The notes under the pieces: model-generated
The model's database searches: none
Seen by the model: the letters and a program-made list of their open reading frames with translations, nothing else
Told to the model about the DNA's origin: nothing
Translations under genes and position numbers: made by a program
Shown: in pieces, positions 11,883 through 22,109 of the stretch
How the letters are laid out: each line of letters begins with the position of its first letter
Position numbering within the stretch: the first letter of the stretch is position 1
Assembly: GCA_907163375.1 (NCBI GenBank)
Contig: CAJQUW010011033.1
Coordinates: 174,573 to 238,572, forward strand
DNA: 64,000 nt
DNA from: Prostheceraeus crozeri
Taxonomy: Eukaryota; Platyhelminthes; Polycladida; Euryleptidae
Direction: 5' to 3'

Positions 11883-11962
11883 ATGTTCCATATTCGCATT
11901 AGATTAAATGAAAAAGTGCGATTAATTAGAAATTGTCACTATTAAAAGTGCATTAAATTTGA

Positions 11963-11990
11963 GAATATATCTATATATATATATATATGT
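11963..11990. repeat. (AT)n microsatellite
   Basis: An alternating AT run in the transposase intron. Confidence 0.85.
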
Positions 11991-12045
11991 ACATTCATAA
12001 TTTTTTGATAGTGTAATTAATTTCTACTTAATCATTTGCACTTAC

Positions 12046-12525
12046 CTTTGAAAAGCTTCGGAAGGCCTTGCAATACTTGAGGCAGGATAGTGGACTCATC
12101 GCTTGAAGCTGGTCTATTTTGGAAAGCAGAATTTTGCAAGTGTTGCCGGTGAAGCTGCCGCCATGAATGAGCTCTCGCTGTACTTTGCATGCTTCCAGCC
12201 AGGACACAGCTCCACTCCACTCAGCTGCTAATCCTTTGTATATGGAATTGACCGTTCCAGTGAAGAGGTGCAGTTCCGGTGGTGGGACAATGCGGATGAC
12301 TGGAACAGATTTGTCTTCTTTGACACGATTGATGGATGCACGCCATTCTCGAACATCTTTGCGTTCTTTCGAACGGCACCTTTGTCGTAATAATTCCAGA
12401 AGCTTGTTTCCAATGTCTCTAGTGTTCTGGTAACACCCGACTGGTTCAGATGGTCTCTGCTTGCGGAGCACCAGCAACAGGGGTGGCTGGATCCATGAGC
12501 CATTATGCCAAGGAGAAGGTTGCAC
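12046..12525 (-). CDS. Chapaev/N-RAG-TP transposase, continuation of exon 1 in a second frame
   Basis: From about 12320 downward this frame carries the family sequence VPVIRIVPPPELHLFTG, then TVNSIYKGLAAEW, and runs to KAFRSFSK, where a GTAAGT donor (12040-12045) ends the exon in phase 0. IVPPPELHL is a conserved block of these transposases as I know them. The part upstream of about 12320 overlaps the 12228-13739 frame and is probably not used. Confidence 0.7.
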
Positions 12526-13739
12526 AATTTGAGATCAGTCGATATGGTGAAGTCGGTACTGATTCGATGAAGTCCTAAGGAAATCCATAACTTTCGAAGG
12601 TTTGGATAATTCTCCTGAACATTGGGTGCGATAGCAATAATTATGAGTTTCTTGACTCCTGAATCTTTGAAATATTTGTCCTTCCCAGTTGCAGTAAGAG
12701 GGAAAATGTTCAGACAAATCTTAAGGAATCCACCCCCACCATCTAATCCGACCTTAACTAGGACTTCCTCTGTTTGATATCGCCTTTTTTCCTTCACTTG
12801 TTGAATCAATTCATCTACATCTCGACAAAGTACTGTCCACCTCGGCGTTTTCTCGATAATCACGTTTTTCTCCATTCGAACGAAATCAATATTTACGACT
12901 TGAAAAAGGTCATCAAGTTGATGATTCATTTCGAAGAGTTTTTCTTTCAATTTACTCTCGACGGAAAGCTTTGTCGAAGCTCCTGATCTCACATGAGCAC
13001 CAAGTTTTAAAGTCTTTCGGTCGCTTAAACTCAAAGAAAGTCTGATATCATTCATGTCACTCGACGACAGAATCTGAGTTTTCTTCGCAGATGAGTTTGA
13101 TTCTGGAAAAACAGCAATTCGTAACGGATGACCGCCGCCATATTTTGCCAACTGTACCTCACTTTCGCCGTTATTCGATTTATTCGTTATCACCGCAGAT
13201 GCCAACTGTTCTGTTCTATTGGATGGGCCGACCAAATCCTTGAAATTTGAATAAAGGTTCGTTGTTGTGCAGTGATGAGGTTTGCCAGGACCGATAATTG
13301 ATAAACAAATGTTGCACAACTTTATACACTTCTTCTCGCGGACAGCAACGCCTGTTCGAGGTCTACCAGGTGACCCTTTGATCTTGCCACCAACCAAGTT
13401 GGTGATGGTGCATCTTGCTCGTTGACATACGAGGCATTCGCATTTTTGTTGAGATTTTGATCTCGTTTGGTAGGATGAACTGATTTGCGAATGATCAAAC
13501 GACTTAACGTCTCGAGTGAAAATTCCTTTGCTATATTCCGCCAAGACAATTCTGCAGGTCCCACAAATCCCAGTTGGTAGTCGGTCGTCGTTTTTATCAT
13601 AACCAGCGATCAAATATTCCTGTATCAAGGAATGCAGATTTTCAGTGAGTGGTCGAATGTCTTTAGATTTTTCAAAACAAATGATGCACAAGAGGCTGCG
13701 GCACTCATCATGTGTTCGTGCGACGTGAGGCATTATCAT
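12228..13739 (-). CDS. Chapaev/N-RAG-TP transposase, N-terminal and central part (exon 1)
   Basis: The ATG at 13739 opens a frame whose first 160 residues hold cysteine pairs C18/C21 and C59/C62, a cluster at C100-C110 (CECLVCQRARC), and C142/C145 followed by HHC at 155-157. They are interrupted by an AT-hook-like GRPR at 125-128. Paired cysteines in this order recall the N-terminal third of RAG1 and the molluscan N-RAG-TP elements. The central part has VKVGLDGGGGFLKICLN, whose Asp is a candidate first catalytic residue, and a CCWCSA zinc-knuckle-like motif. After about residue 473 this frame departs from the family. The continuation lies in another frame, so one frameshift (or a sequencing error) sits near 12306-12330. 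Confidence 0.75.
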   Translation of the reverse strand: MIMPHVARTHDECRSLLCIICFEKSKDIRPLTENLHSLIQEYLIAGYDKNDDRLPTGICGTCRIVLAEYSKGIFTRDVKSFDHSQISSSYQTRSKSQQKCECLVCQRARCTITNLVGGKIKGSPGRPRTGVAVREKKCIKLCNICLSIIGPGKPHHCTTTNLYSNFKDLVGPSNRTEQLASAVITNKSNNGESEVQLAKYGGGHPLRIAVFPESNSSAKKTQILSSSDMNDIRLSLSLSDRKTLKLGAHVRSGASTKLSVESKLKEKLFEMNHQLDDLFQVVNIDFVRMEKNVIIEKTPRWTVLCRDVDELIQQVKEKRRYQTEEVLVKVGLDGGGGFLKICLNIFPLTATGKDKYFKDSGVKKLIIIAIAPNVQENYPNLRKLWISLGLHRISTDFTISTDLKLCNLLLGIMAHGSSHPCCWCSASRDHLNQSGVTRTLETLETSFWNYYDKGAVRKNAKMFENGVHPSIVSKKTNLFQSSALSHHRNCTSSLERSIPYTKD

Positions 13740-14561
13740 GCAGAATAACGTAAACCTTCCAAACGTTCTACTTTTGTTAAATCAGGGTACATTTAAAATT
13801 TTGAAATTAAAGTCGAATAGATATCATAGTTAATCAATAGATAAGTCTATCTTTGCCATGAAGAGCCTTTATATAAACCGAGCCGAGTTTTATATCTATA
13901 TGTACCATAGATAGTTAATGAAACCGAATATAATTCAAAGGAAACGATCTATCACGTAATTATCAACCGAAATGTTAACAATATCGAAATAGAATCATAG
14001 AGATGAATATGTACAAGACATTTCCATTTCTAACACAGAAAGTTTGAAAATGATGGACAAACATTGTGTTACAATTTTGATGCCAGCTGATATGAAATTG
14101 AAAGCAGTTTATATTTTTTAATGTAAAATGGCTTGCAAGTGAAATGTTCAGTATCTCTATGATAACAACATCGGCGGATAGTAGAGCTTCCGGTTTATAT
14201 TGTTATTTAAAAGATTCGAGATTTTACATAGAAAAGCTCACAGGAGGTTGATAGTGTGATAAACATAGTACAAATTTGAGTATCAATCATGCTTCGATCG
14301 TGTTTTCAATTGAATTGAGTTAAAATGCTTGTAATTGTTAATTGAATTTCTTATTGATATTGATATATTATCAACTAATTCGAATTAGAATAGAAATCTC
14401 TTCCTCCACATCATCTCTTATAATCTGCAAACGGCGACAAGATCAGTATTATTGACGAGGATTGATTTTTTCAGTAAGTACTTCAAAGTGATGCTATATA
14501 TAATCCGGTATGGCGTAGTACATTGAGATGGTATGATTTCCATGTATTACATATATAGCCT
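13740..14561. other. 5' region of the Chapaev element
   Basis: Non-coding AT-rich sequence between the transposase start and the right inverted repeat. It presumably holds the promoter. No ORF of note. Confidence 0.5.
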
Positions 14562-14963
14562 AATCAATCGGTTAATTAGTTGAAGTTTTTGTTTGAAACA
14601 AAATTATGTTCTAAAATCAAAAAATATATTATTAACCTATAAATACTACTTATAAGCATACTATGTATATAGCCGATTTCATACACAACTATTATCCTTT
14701 GTCAATATTATTTCGGTACATTTGTCTTTTGGAAATTTAGTGAAAAACATATTTGTAGCAAGTAATCGTGTCTTGAACTTACGATATCAGCTCTTTTCGT
14801 ACCTGAAATATCATATGATATTTAAATAGGCCTAGCAAAAAAAGCCCCCGATGAAATATTTTAAATCAGGCATTTTTTCACTTCATATGACCCATATATC
14901 AAAATGCATGATTCAAATTTGATGGACAATTTTTTTGGCAAAATTTTTTTCCGACGCACCGTG
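14562..14963 (-). repeat. Right terminal inverted repeat of the Chapaev element
   Basis: Mirror of the left repeat; ends in CACCGTG followed by the TGGC target duplication. Confidence 0.9.
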
Positions 14964-14967
14964 TGGC

Positions 14968-15683
14968 ACGTTTATTTATTTAACTTGTGCTGCGCTGATA
15001 TGAATAGTCAATTATGCTTAATAGCAGCAATGACAATTTTCTATGAAACATAAAAATTTCACTGAGTGAAGCCTCTATGAATTCCGTATGAACACCTTAG
15101 TTGTCCGATAGCCGAAGCGAAAGTATACGGTTCAGTATATATGATATTGACTCATTAAACCGTGAAGCCGAAATATATGTTTGTGATTGCAATGTAATAG
15201 AGCAGGGGGTTATATGGTTTCATGGGAATCGAGATTTTACAGTCATAACTAATCGAAGAAAGATGGCAAAGTTGCTCATACACATATTCGCAGCTTGCAA
15301 GATGAACTGAAAACTTTGGCACTTTAACACATAACTGTGGTAATGACTTATGGCTCAGGGTGTTGCATAAATGGATGTGAATTATTCATAATCTGAATAA
15401 CGTAGCTAAAATTGGACGGAGGGCTCGAATTAATAAATAATAGTATGAATGAGTTTTATTCATGATATGATGGAGAAGGTAGTTGGGTGTTTTCCTGTGT
15501 CTCATTCCCTTTCAAAAGATCTGATGGAGTAGGCTAGGCACCCCAAAAAAGTGGAACAAATTCCAATTATCACTACGTGGGAAAATTTTGTCAAAAATTA
15601 TCGAGAATTGCAATTTGAAGCAAAAAGCTAAAAAAAGTTTAATTACTTGCTATTGATTGCTATAATTTACATTCATACCATAT
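14968..15683. other. No recognisable gene
   Basis: The 69-codon plus-strand frame at 15101-15310 has no motif or splice evidence and is not called. Confidence 0.4.
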
Positions 15684-17125
15684 CAGTGGAAGGAGCAGTT
15701 AATCGATTCCGCACGATTAATCGTGCAACGGAATCAATCGCGCGATTCTTGAATGACCAGGAATCGAGCGACTTTTTTGCAATATTACCTCTCACTGAAA
15801 TTTGATTGATGAGTTTGAGTTGAAAACAATGTTTCTAATCACTCTTTCATCGTTTGAGATAAGCTTAATTGCAATGCGCGGGTGCTCGTTACTGAGATCA
15901 TACATAAAGTAGACAATGTTACCGTGTAAAAGATCTATGGGAGCTCCCCACATGGCATTAAACACGTTCGCAGAGGCCAGGTACACTATTTATACGAATC
16001 ATAGGCCTACTTGCTGTCAAGGCAGTCAAACATAATAGGCCCGAATGATATTACATATACATCCTCATTGAATGAATGTATTGATAACAATGCACATTAA
16101 TTCCTGATTTACATTTAACATGCACACTATGAACATAACCAGGAAATTATACTTGCAGATTCGCTAATTATGAAGATTGTAGAGTTCCTGTTCGCCTCAG
16201 ACTTGAACTATTTAAGCACAAAATTCCACGGCAACAGGAGACGCCGCTCTTTTCTCCCTATAGGATCTCATCAGTGCGGCTCGGAATTCCCAAAAGTAGC
16301 CTAAAATATCTGGAATGACTGAGCAAGGGACTACATGACGGGCTGTTCTGTTTATCTATCCTGGTCCCTGGCCATCCTACCGTGCGGCTGATAATCAAAG
16401 ATTATAGAGTGCCAATTCTAAATCTTTTAAGTTAGTCTGAGCCATTCCGAGGCGCACTGACGAACCCTTGTAGGGCGAAACGCAGTGTCTAAGGCTGCCA
16501 CAGAACTTCTGTGCTTAAAATTGTTCAAGTCTGAGGACTTCTCTCTACTAGATTTACTGATGCTCTGCAAACGTTATAATTGATTTAATTCATGCATAAT
16601 TATGCTTATCTTAGGGCTGATAGAAAACGGCAAATGCATACACTCCTACAACCATGTTTGATAAAACATGATTGATAAAGACCAAAAAAACCAAAACCGG
16701 GAAATAAAAATAATAATAAGCTTAGTCTAGTACATGTACGTGATATAGTACATGCAGTATTTGATTTGCAATAGAATCTTATATATAGATTATCAAGACG
16801 TTTCATGCCTTACCGTCTGCGACTTTTTATGTGTTTTGATTTATTATGATGGTTTCCCAAACATTTACTAATAGAGTATCGCATTTCTAGGGCAGTTATA
16901 TTCAGTCTAAATAGTCCATGAGTGTCACGCTCTCAAATTTACATGTATTCGAAATAATCAAACTTTTAATGAAAAATGGTGTAGAGATGACGAATAATGT
17001 AAGCTAGATAACTATAAACTTCTATAGTCATGCTTCTAGTCACTAAATCTCAACATTTTCAGAATCGCGCGATTTTGGATTATTCGTACGCTGAGTCGCA
17101 CGATTCGGAATCGCGCCTGCCACTG
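15684..17125. mobile_element. Degenerate hAT-like element with CAGTGG ends
   Basis: The left end starts CAGTGGAAGGAGC, and CGATTCCGCACGATTAATCG lies just inside. The right end is the imperfect complement (CGATTCGGAATCGCGCCTGC then CACTG). CAGTG(G) termini with subterminal ATCG-rich repeats are common in hAT elements. The flanking octamers TACCATAT and TGCCAGAC agree at five of eight positions, so a duplication is only possible. No transposase remains. Confidence 0.5.
16187..16548. repeat. Inverted repeat (foldback) nested in the hAT-like element, with a hammerhead-like core
   Basis: CCTCAGACTTGAACTATTTA and onward near 16196 is mirrored by TTCAAGTCTGAGG near 16525, giving arms of about 45 bp with mismatches. 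Inside, 16455-16487 forms a CACTG/CAGTG stem enclosing CCC/GGG and a GAAA. CTGACGA (16457-16463) and GAAA (16477-16480) are spaced as in hammerhead ribozyme cores. Confidence 0.5.
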
Positions 17126-17896
17126 TGCCAGACTGCAAGATCGACAATAAGGCGCCGCTCACAAACATTTTTATAAAATCGGCCTTGAACAATTTAGGCG
17201 ATGAGTCTTTCTCCTAACAGAAAGCTAATTTACACACAAGAAAGGATTATGCACCTCTGCATCAGCACATCAGCATCGAGGTACGCATTTTGAAATAGGT
17301 TGTCTCTCAAATCAAGTTTTTCAGCAATGGCTATATACTACATACTGCAATAGGCTAAATTGATGTCAAAATTCTTTTTAGTATGAGAGAGTTATAGTTG
17401 TCACAGTTAACGCAGTGTGAATAGATGTCCCAGTTTAGACGCATCTGTTGTCCTGACGTCCAGGGTGCTTTTCGGGACTGATGTCCCGGTTATACAGTAT
17501 GTCACTGTGCTAAAATATTCTCAGTTTTTTTCAGTACCCGTAATTTATTTTTTTGAAATGAGGTTTCATTACATGAATGAAGATCTCTCCGAAAACACAA
17601 TCGAAAAAGTCAGCAAGGGTTTGTCATTATCTTGGAACAGGGTCTGGAAGCCACATACTTATTCTCTAAGTCGAGGAAATAAATATGTCTAAAAATGAAT
17701 TTAAAATGTCAATACGTGGTTCCATACAGCTCAAGAATAGGCATATAACTTTTAATACATCAATCAAAAACTATCATCATCAATAAATAATCAAAATCAA
17801 TAACTATACATTTATTCAAAAAGAAATAAATGTAATTTCATGTAAATAATCACCCAATGAGCTATTGGAAAAATTACACAACATCTACTTACAGCT
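17126..17896. other. No recognisable gene
   Basis: The 91-codon frame at 17417-17692 (+) shows no motif. The sequence is AT-rich and apparently non-coding. Confidence 0.4.
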
Positions 17897-17987
17897 ACTA
17901 ATCTCACAGAATTAGACAGGTTGTCTCTTCTTCCGTTAGACTAGAAAGGAAGCATCGGAACATGTAACGTTATTGAAATGGCACAAT

Positions 17988-18509
17988 CACAGAATTAGAT
18001 TGTTTAACCGTGTCACTTTGCTAGAAGTGCAAAGTGATTCAAACGGATGGCACATGCAGGAACTTAATAAGTGGGCAAAAAGAAATTTTTAATACCTTAC
18101 AGAAATAGGAAAATAGTCGTGCGTCGCTTGCGGATTGCTCTGAATTCCTTCAAAATCCTTCGATCGCCACGATTCCTTCAGATTCGAAAAATTCAGATCA
18201 TTGCGCAAAAGTTTTCTCGATAATGTTGGGCCCTCCGATCATTTTAGAAAAAGTTAGCAGGCGCATGAAAAAACGTTCACAAACTTCTCTGTAGAACTTG
18301 ATATCGTCTGCGTCTCTTTGCTGTGTGATCCGGTTGATAACAGTCACCGAAATTTTGCATAATTTGGCGTGTTTAATGTTGAACTGGCTGCTGATTGTTC
18401 GATTGCTATGGTATTTAGTCAAGAGATTGTGCCATTTCATTAACGTTACATGTTCCAATGCTTCCCTTCTAGTCAAACGGAAGAACAGACGACCTGTCTA
18501 ATTCTGTGG
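17988..18509 (-). mobile_element. hAT-like MITE copy B, inserted into copy A in opposite orientation
   Basis: A 522-bp inverted copy of the same family with ends CACAGAATTAGA and TCTAATTCTGTG, flanked by a perfect 8-bp duplication GGCACAAT (17980-17987 and 18510-18517). Because it is inverted relative to copy A, the whole block 17905-18962 can fold back on itself. Confidence 0.88.
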
Positions 18510-18956
18510 GCACAATCTAACTAATCCTGACTAAATACCGTAGCAATCGAACAATGAGCAGCCAGTTCAACAGTAAACACGTCAAATTGTGCAAAGTTTA
18601 AGTGACTGTTATCAACCGGATCACACAGCAAAGAGACACAGACGATGTCAAGTTCTACAGAGAAGTTTGTGAGCGTTTTTTCATGCGCCTGCTAACTTTT
18701 TCTAAAATGATCGGAGGGCCCAACATTATCGAGAAAGCTTTTGCGCAATGATCTGAATTCTTTGAATCTGAAGGAATCGTGGCGATCGGAGCATTTTGAA
18801 GGAATTCAGAGCAATCCGCAAGCGACGCACGACTATTTTTCCTATCTCTGCAAGGTATTAAAAATTTCTTTTTGCCCACCTATTTAGTTCCTGGATGTGC
18901 CGTCTGTTTGAATCAGTTTGCACTCCTAGCAAAGTGATACGTTTAAACAATCTAAT

Positions 18957-18962
18957 TCTGTG
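18957..18962. repeat. Polinton target-site duplication, left (TCTGTG)
   Basis: Direct 6-bp repeat, paired with 37501-37506. Both copies derive from the terminal bases of MITE copy A. Confidence 0.92.
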
Positions 18963-19505
18963 AGTAATGGGCAAAAGACCGTTCCAGGTCACCATAAAAT
19001 TCAAAAAAATAGTATCTTTAAAAACGACATAAATTCATGAATTTAGTCCTTTTTTCAGGTTTTTAAAACCTAAATACATGAATTTAGTCCATTCAAAAAG
19101 TACCATTTTTTCAAAAAATGACATTTTTAAAAACGACATAAATTCATGAATTTGGGCGTTTTTTAAAATACCCAATTTTCAAATTTTTCAAAATCTCAAA
19201 TTTGAGAATTACAATTTTCACCCTCAAAATCATGACCGTTCCAGGACACCGAAAATCATAAAAGTTAAGAATCTCAAATTTGAGATTAAGATCATTTTTT
19301 TACTTTGAAAATCATGACCGTTCCAGGACACCGAAAAAATCATAAAAGTTAAGAATCTCAAAATTTGAGAATTACAATTTTCATTGCCAAAATCATGACC
19401 GTTCAAGGACACCGAAAATCATAAAAGTTAGTTTTTTAAATTCATGAGTTTAAATCCGTTTTTCAGGTTTTTAAAATATATCATGTGACTAATAATATTT
19501 CTTTA
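18963..19505 (+). repeat. Polinton left terminal inverted repeat
   Basis: About 543 bp, mirrored by 36921-37500. It contains three tandem units of about 81 bp built around CATGACCGTTCCAGGACACC and many ATTCATGAAT palindromes. It has one short internal unit fewer than the right repeat. Confidence 0.92.
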
Positions 19506-19941
19506 ACAGGTAGCGGTTAATGCAAAATGAAAACGCATTCTTTTTTCTTTTTGAAATATTTTATTCACATATATGTGCAAGTAGTTTAGATTACAAAGTA
19601 AATATATGACATCTAGAAAAATGTTACATTCATAAACTGGGAATGGCATTCCCATTTTTCTATTGTTACATAAAATGATTGACAATACACACCAGTACGT
19701 CAAATAATATGCTAGAGGACACACAGTATAAGAAAAAATAAAGAATGTTTCATTTATAAGCTGCGAATGCTCATTCCCATTCTCTTATTCCGTCTCACAA
19801 AATAAAATGTTAATGCATGCTACTCACATAATATAGCAAAGTCTTACAATATAAGAAAAAGCAACCACTGTTTCATTTATAAGCTGCGAATGCTCATTCC
19901 CATTTTTCTATTCTGTTACATAAAATGATTGACAATACATA

Positions 19942-20415
19942 CTACTCATTTTGTGTTTGGCGCTCCTGTATATGTTGTGTCTCTAATTGCTGCGTTAGTC
20001 CAGTTGTCATATCAGATGTTTGATTGGATTCTTGGGAAGAAAATATCCCTGAGCTAATTTGAAGCAACTGTTCCTCTTTTTCAAATTCAAAATAATCTTC
20101 AAAATACTTAAAGTTTTTGAAAACAAAGAATATACTTAAAGTACATGTTTGAAGCTTTGTGTTAGCTTGAGAAAGGCGATATAATTTTATCAAAAACGTT
20201 ACATACCTTCTTGAGAATTTAATGTTATATTCACTCTCCAACTTTTGAGTAAAGGCTACCATTGACAAATGTTCCATTGATTTTAATTTAGATATCACAA
20301 ATCCTTGGCAAATAGCAATTGATAAGGAAGAATTATTGTGTACTTTTTCTTGATAAATTAGAGAATGTAGAGTTGTAACACAGTTTTGGATAGTGCATGT
20401 CGCCTGTGCACTCAC
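19942..20415 (-). CDS. Polinton hypothetical protein near the left end
   Basis: An open minus-strand stretch of about 157 codons, rich in Q, S and T, with a C-terminal QQLETQHIQERQTQNE. It has alpha-helical character but no recognisable domain. The open stretch has no clear ATG, so the start is uncertain. It is the gene closest to the left terminal repeat and is transcribed towards it. Function unknown. Confidence 0.4.
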   Translation of the reverse strand: MSAQATCTIQNCVTTLHSLIYQEKVHNNSSLSIAICQGFVISKLKSMEHLSMVAFTQKLESEYNIKFSRRYVTFLIKLYRLSQANTKLQTCTLSIFFVFKNFKYFEDYFEFEKEEQLLQISSGIFSSQESNQTSDMTTGLTQQLETQHIQERQTQNE

Positions 20416-20888
20416 GTCGAGCTGTCGTTGGATTAGTTGTCCTGATGAAAATGAGTTTCTTATTTCAGAAAAAATCTCATTTTTCTTGTCTTCTTTTTCT
20501 GGTTTTATCTTCTTTTGAAAATAGAATTCATGATTTACAATAAGAGTTTTGAAAAAATCTTCTCATCTTTGATGAGTGGAAGTACTTGATCACAAAATTT
20601 GAGGAATTCGCGATGAATAGAAGCACTCATTTTTGACACAGCTTCGATATTTTGGGTCTCGGATAAATTGTAAACAGTCAACAGTCTCGTAGAACGCTCA
20701 CAGAATGAATGCACGCAGTAATTAGAGCACGCAGTAAGACTAAAATTGTAATACTTGGAATAATGGCAGCAGCTGTTTCTGAGAGAGAGAGAATCTTTAT
20801 GACCTTTGCCCCAGCAAGCGACTAAAGCATACCCGCATTGGCGCTATTGTCTGCCACAAGCCGCCGCAGCTGTCACCACTTCAATGTT

Positions 20889-20951
20889 CAACGTCAAACC
20901 AAGTCAAGCGAAACAAACTAAGATTAGCGACTTCTTCTGCAAAAACTAATT
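20889..20951 (+). CDS. Short Polinton ORF ending in a canonical PIP-box
   Basis: A tiny plus-strand frame of about 20 codons from an ATG near 20889 ends with QTKISDFF plus four residues. QxxIxxFF is the classical PCNA-interacting (PIP) box, and here it sits at the extreme C-terminus, its usual position. The stretch around it is less AT-rich than the rest of the element. A peptide this short could be chance or the last part of a larger gene. It resembles no Polinton protein I know. Confidence 0.25.
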
Positions 20952-21280
20952 AAAATGTGCATTAAGATGCATTTCTTCCCAAAAAAGGATATTTTTCGTG
21001 GAATGAAGAGTAGTTTTTTATCCTCATAACATGTACGATTGCATCGGTATTGGGCAGTAGAGCTATACTGGAGTATACAAAAAATTCAATTGCTTATCTA
21101 CGATTCATACTGGCAAACAATTCCTTTGTTCTCTCTCCCTCTTCGTCTCATCCTCTCCCAGAGCTTTTGGTCTGACTGTGTTCTTAGAAATATACGGCAA
21201 ACAAACAACTGCGTATTTCTATTTAAATCAAAATTCAGAAGATTGTATTCAAAATATTTATTCAAAATATTTCTTTAAAA

Positions 21281-21973
21281 ATGGAAGAAACCGCAAGAAT
21301 ATATCCTTCGTTATCATATGAACGTAGTTCTACTTTAATGGACATTGAAAAAATGAACATTGAAAAAATGAACAAAGAAAAACACAAAGATAGAGTACGT
21401 TATATGAAAGATAAGGAATCTCAATTATTATTAAGATTAGAGCATTATAAAAAATTAAGAAAGAGATGGACCAAAGTTAAGAATGTAACACAAGGAATTG
21501 GCATATTCTTAACAATAAGTTTAGGTGCTTTGACAATTGTTATATCTTCTGGTGTTTTAGTAATTCCAGTAGTTGCTACTGCTTTAACAGGTACGGGTGT
21601 TTTTGCAACTTCACTTGTTACAATGTTAGATAAATCTTTAATAACTAAGAAACGAAAATCATTAAAAACTAAGCATTTACATATTAAAGAAGTCTATGAT
21701 AAACTACATTACTACTTTCAAAGAGTATGTGATGATAATGTTATTACGTTAGATGAGATTGAAAAATTTGATCAAATAGCTAATGAAGTAAATCAAACCT
21801 TTCAATTACAGTCCGAAAAAGTTGATGATAAGAATAAACAGGATGGCAAAATTTCTAGTGATGGCAAAATTTCTAATGAAGAAAATGACAAAATTTTTTT
21901 AGAAGAGCTAAAAACTTTAAGCGAAAATTTAAGCAAAACTTTATTAAACAAAACTTTATTAAACAAAACTTAA
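21281..21973 (+). CDS. Polinton membrane protein with two hydrophobic segments
   Basis: 230 residues. A charged, helical N-terminus (about 1-75) is followed by a strongly hydrophobic region (about 80-125: GIGIFLTISLGALTIVIS then VLVIPVVATALTGTGVFATS). A basic stretch KKRKSLKTKH follows, then a helical C-terminal half with DNVITLDEIEKF. This layout, a hydrophobic hairpin then a basic patch then an acidic ISDEEF-like helix, is one I associate with a widespread uncharacterised Polinton protein in cnidarians and lophotrochozoans. Role unknown; a membrane or internal-vesicle role is plausible. The ATG follows TCTTTAAAA, the leader type shared by the other genes. Confidence 0.65.
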   Translation: MEETARIYPSLSYERSSTLMDIEKMNIEKMNKEKHKDRVRYMKDKESQLLLRLEHYKKLRKRWTKVKNVTQGIGIFLTISLGALTIVISSGVLVIPVVATALTGTGVFATSLVTMLDKSLITKKRKSLKTKHLHIKEVYDKLHYYFQRVCDDNVITLDEIEKFDQIANEVNQTFQLQSEKVDDKNKQDGKISSDGKISNEENDKIFLEELKTLSENLSKTLLNKTLLNKT

Positions 21974-22109
21974 AACAGGAAAACTTTAAACGAGAAAACT
22001 TTAAACGAAAAGATGTCAAACAACAAAGCAATAAAAAAATAATTTGTTCAGTAAAATGTTTTTGTTGTATTCCAATGTTACCACAAAATTCAAATATTAT
22101 ATTTTAAAA

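Larger units (their letters stand above)
10597..14963 (-). mobile_element. Chapaev-type (CMC superfamily) DNA transposon with long inverted repeats
   Basis: A 4367-bp element. The ends begin CACGGTGCGTCGG and are flanked by a 4-bp duplication TGGC (10593-10596 and 14964-14967). Termini starting CAC with a 4-bp duplication are the hallmark of Chapaev elements. The inverted repeats, about 10597-10998 and 14562-14963, differ at only a handful of positions over 402 bp, which implies a recent insertion. One transposase gene is encoded on the minus strand in two exons. Confidence 0.85.
17905..18962 (+). mobile_element. hAT-like MITE copy A, split by copy B and by the Polinton
   Basis: Copy A starts at 17905 (CACAGAATTAG), is interrupted at 17987 by copy B, resumes at 18518 and ends with CTAATTCTGTG at 18962; its own length is about 528 bp. 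Its 8-bp target duplication ACTAATCT is at 17897-17904 on the left. On the right the matching ACTAATCT is at 37507-37514, beyond the Polinton and the Polinton's own duplication. Confidence 0.85.

Noticed and set aside
10597-14963. Assignment to Transib because of the CACGGTG heptamer
   Set aside because: The target duplication is 4 bp, not 5 bp, and the transposase blocks (PPPELHL, TPKVHA, WSEHASEAVHHDF) fit the Chapaev/N-RAG-TP class.
15684-17125. A perfect hAT insertion with an 8-bp duplication
   Set aside because: The flanking octamers agree at only five of eight positions, so only a degraded element is claimed.
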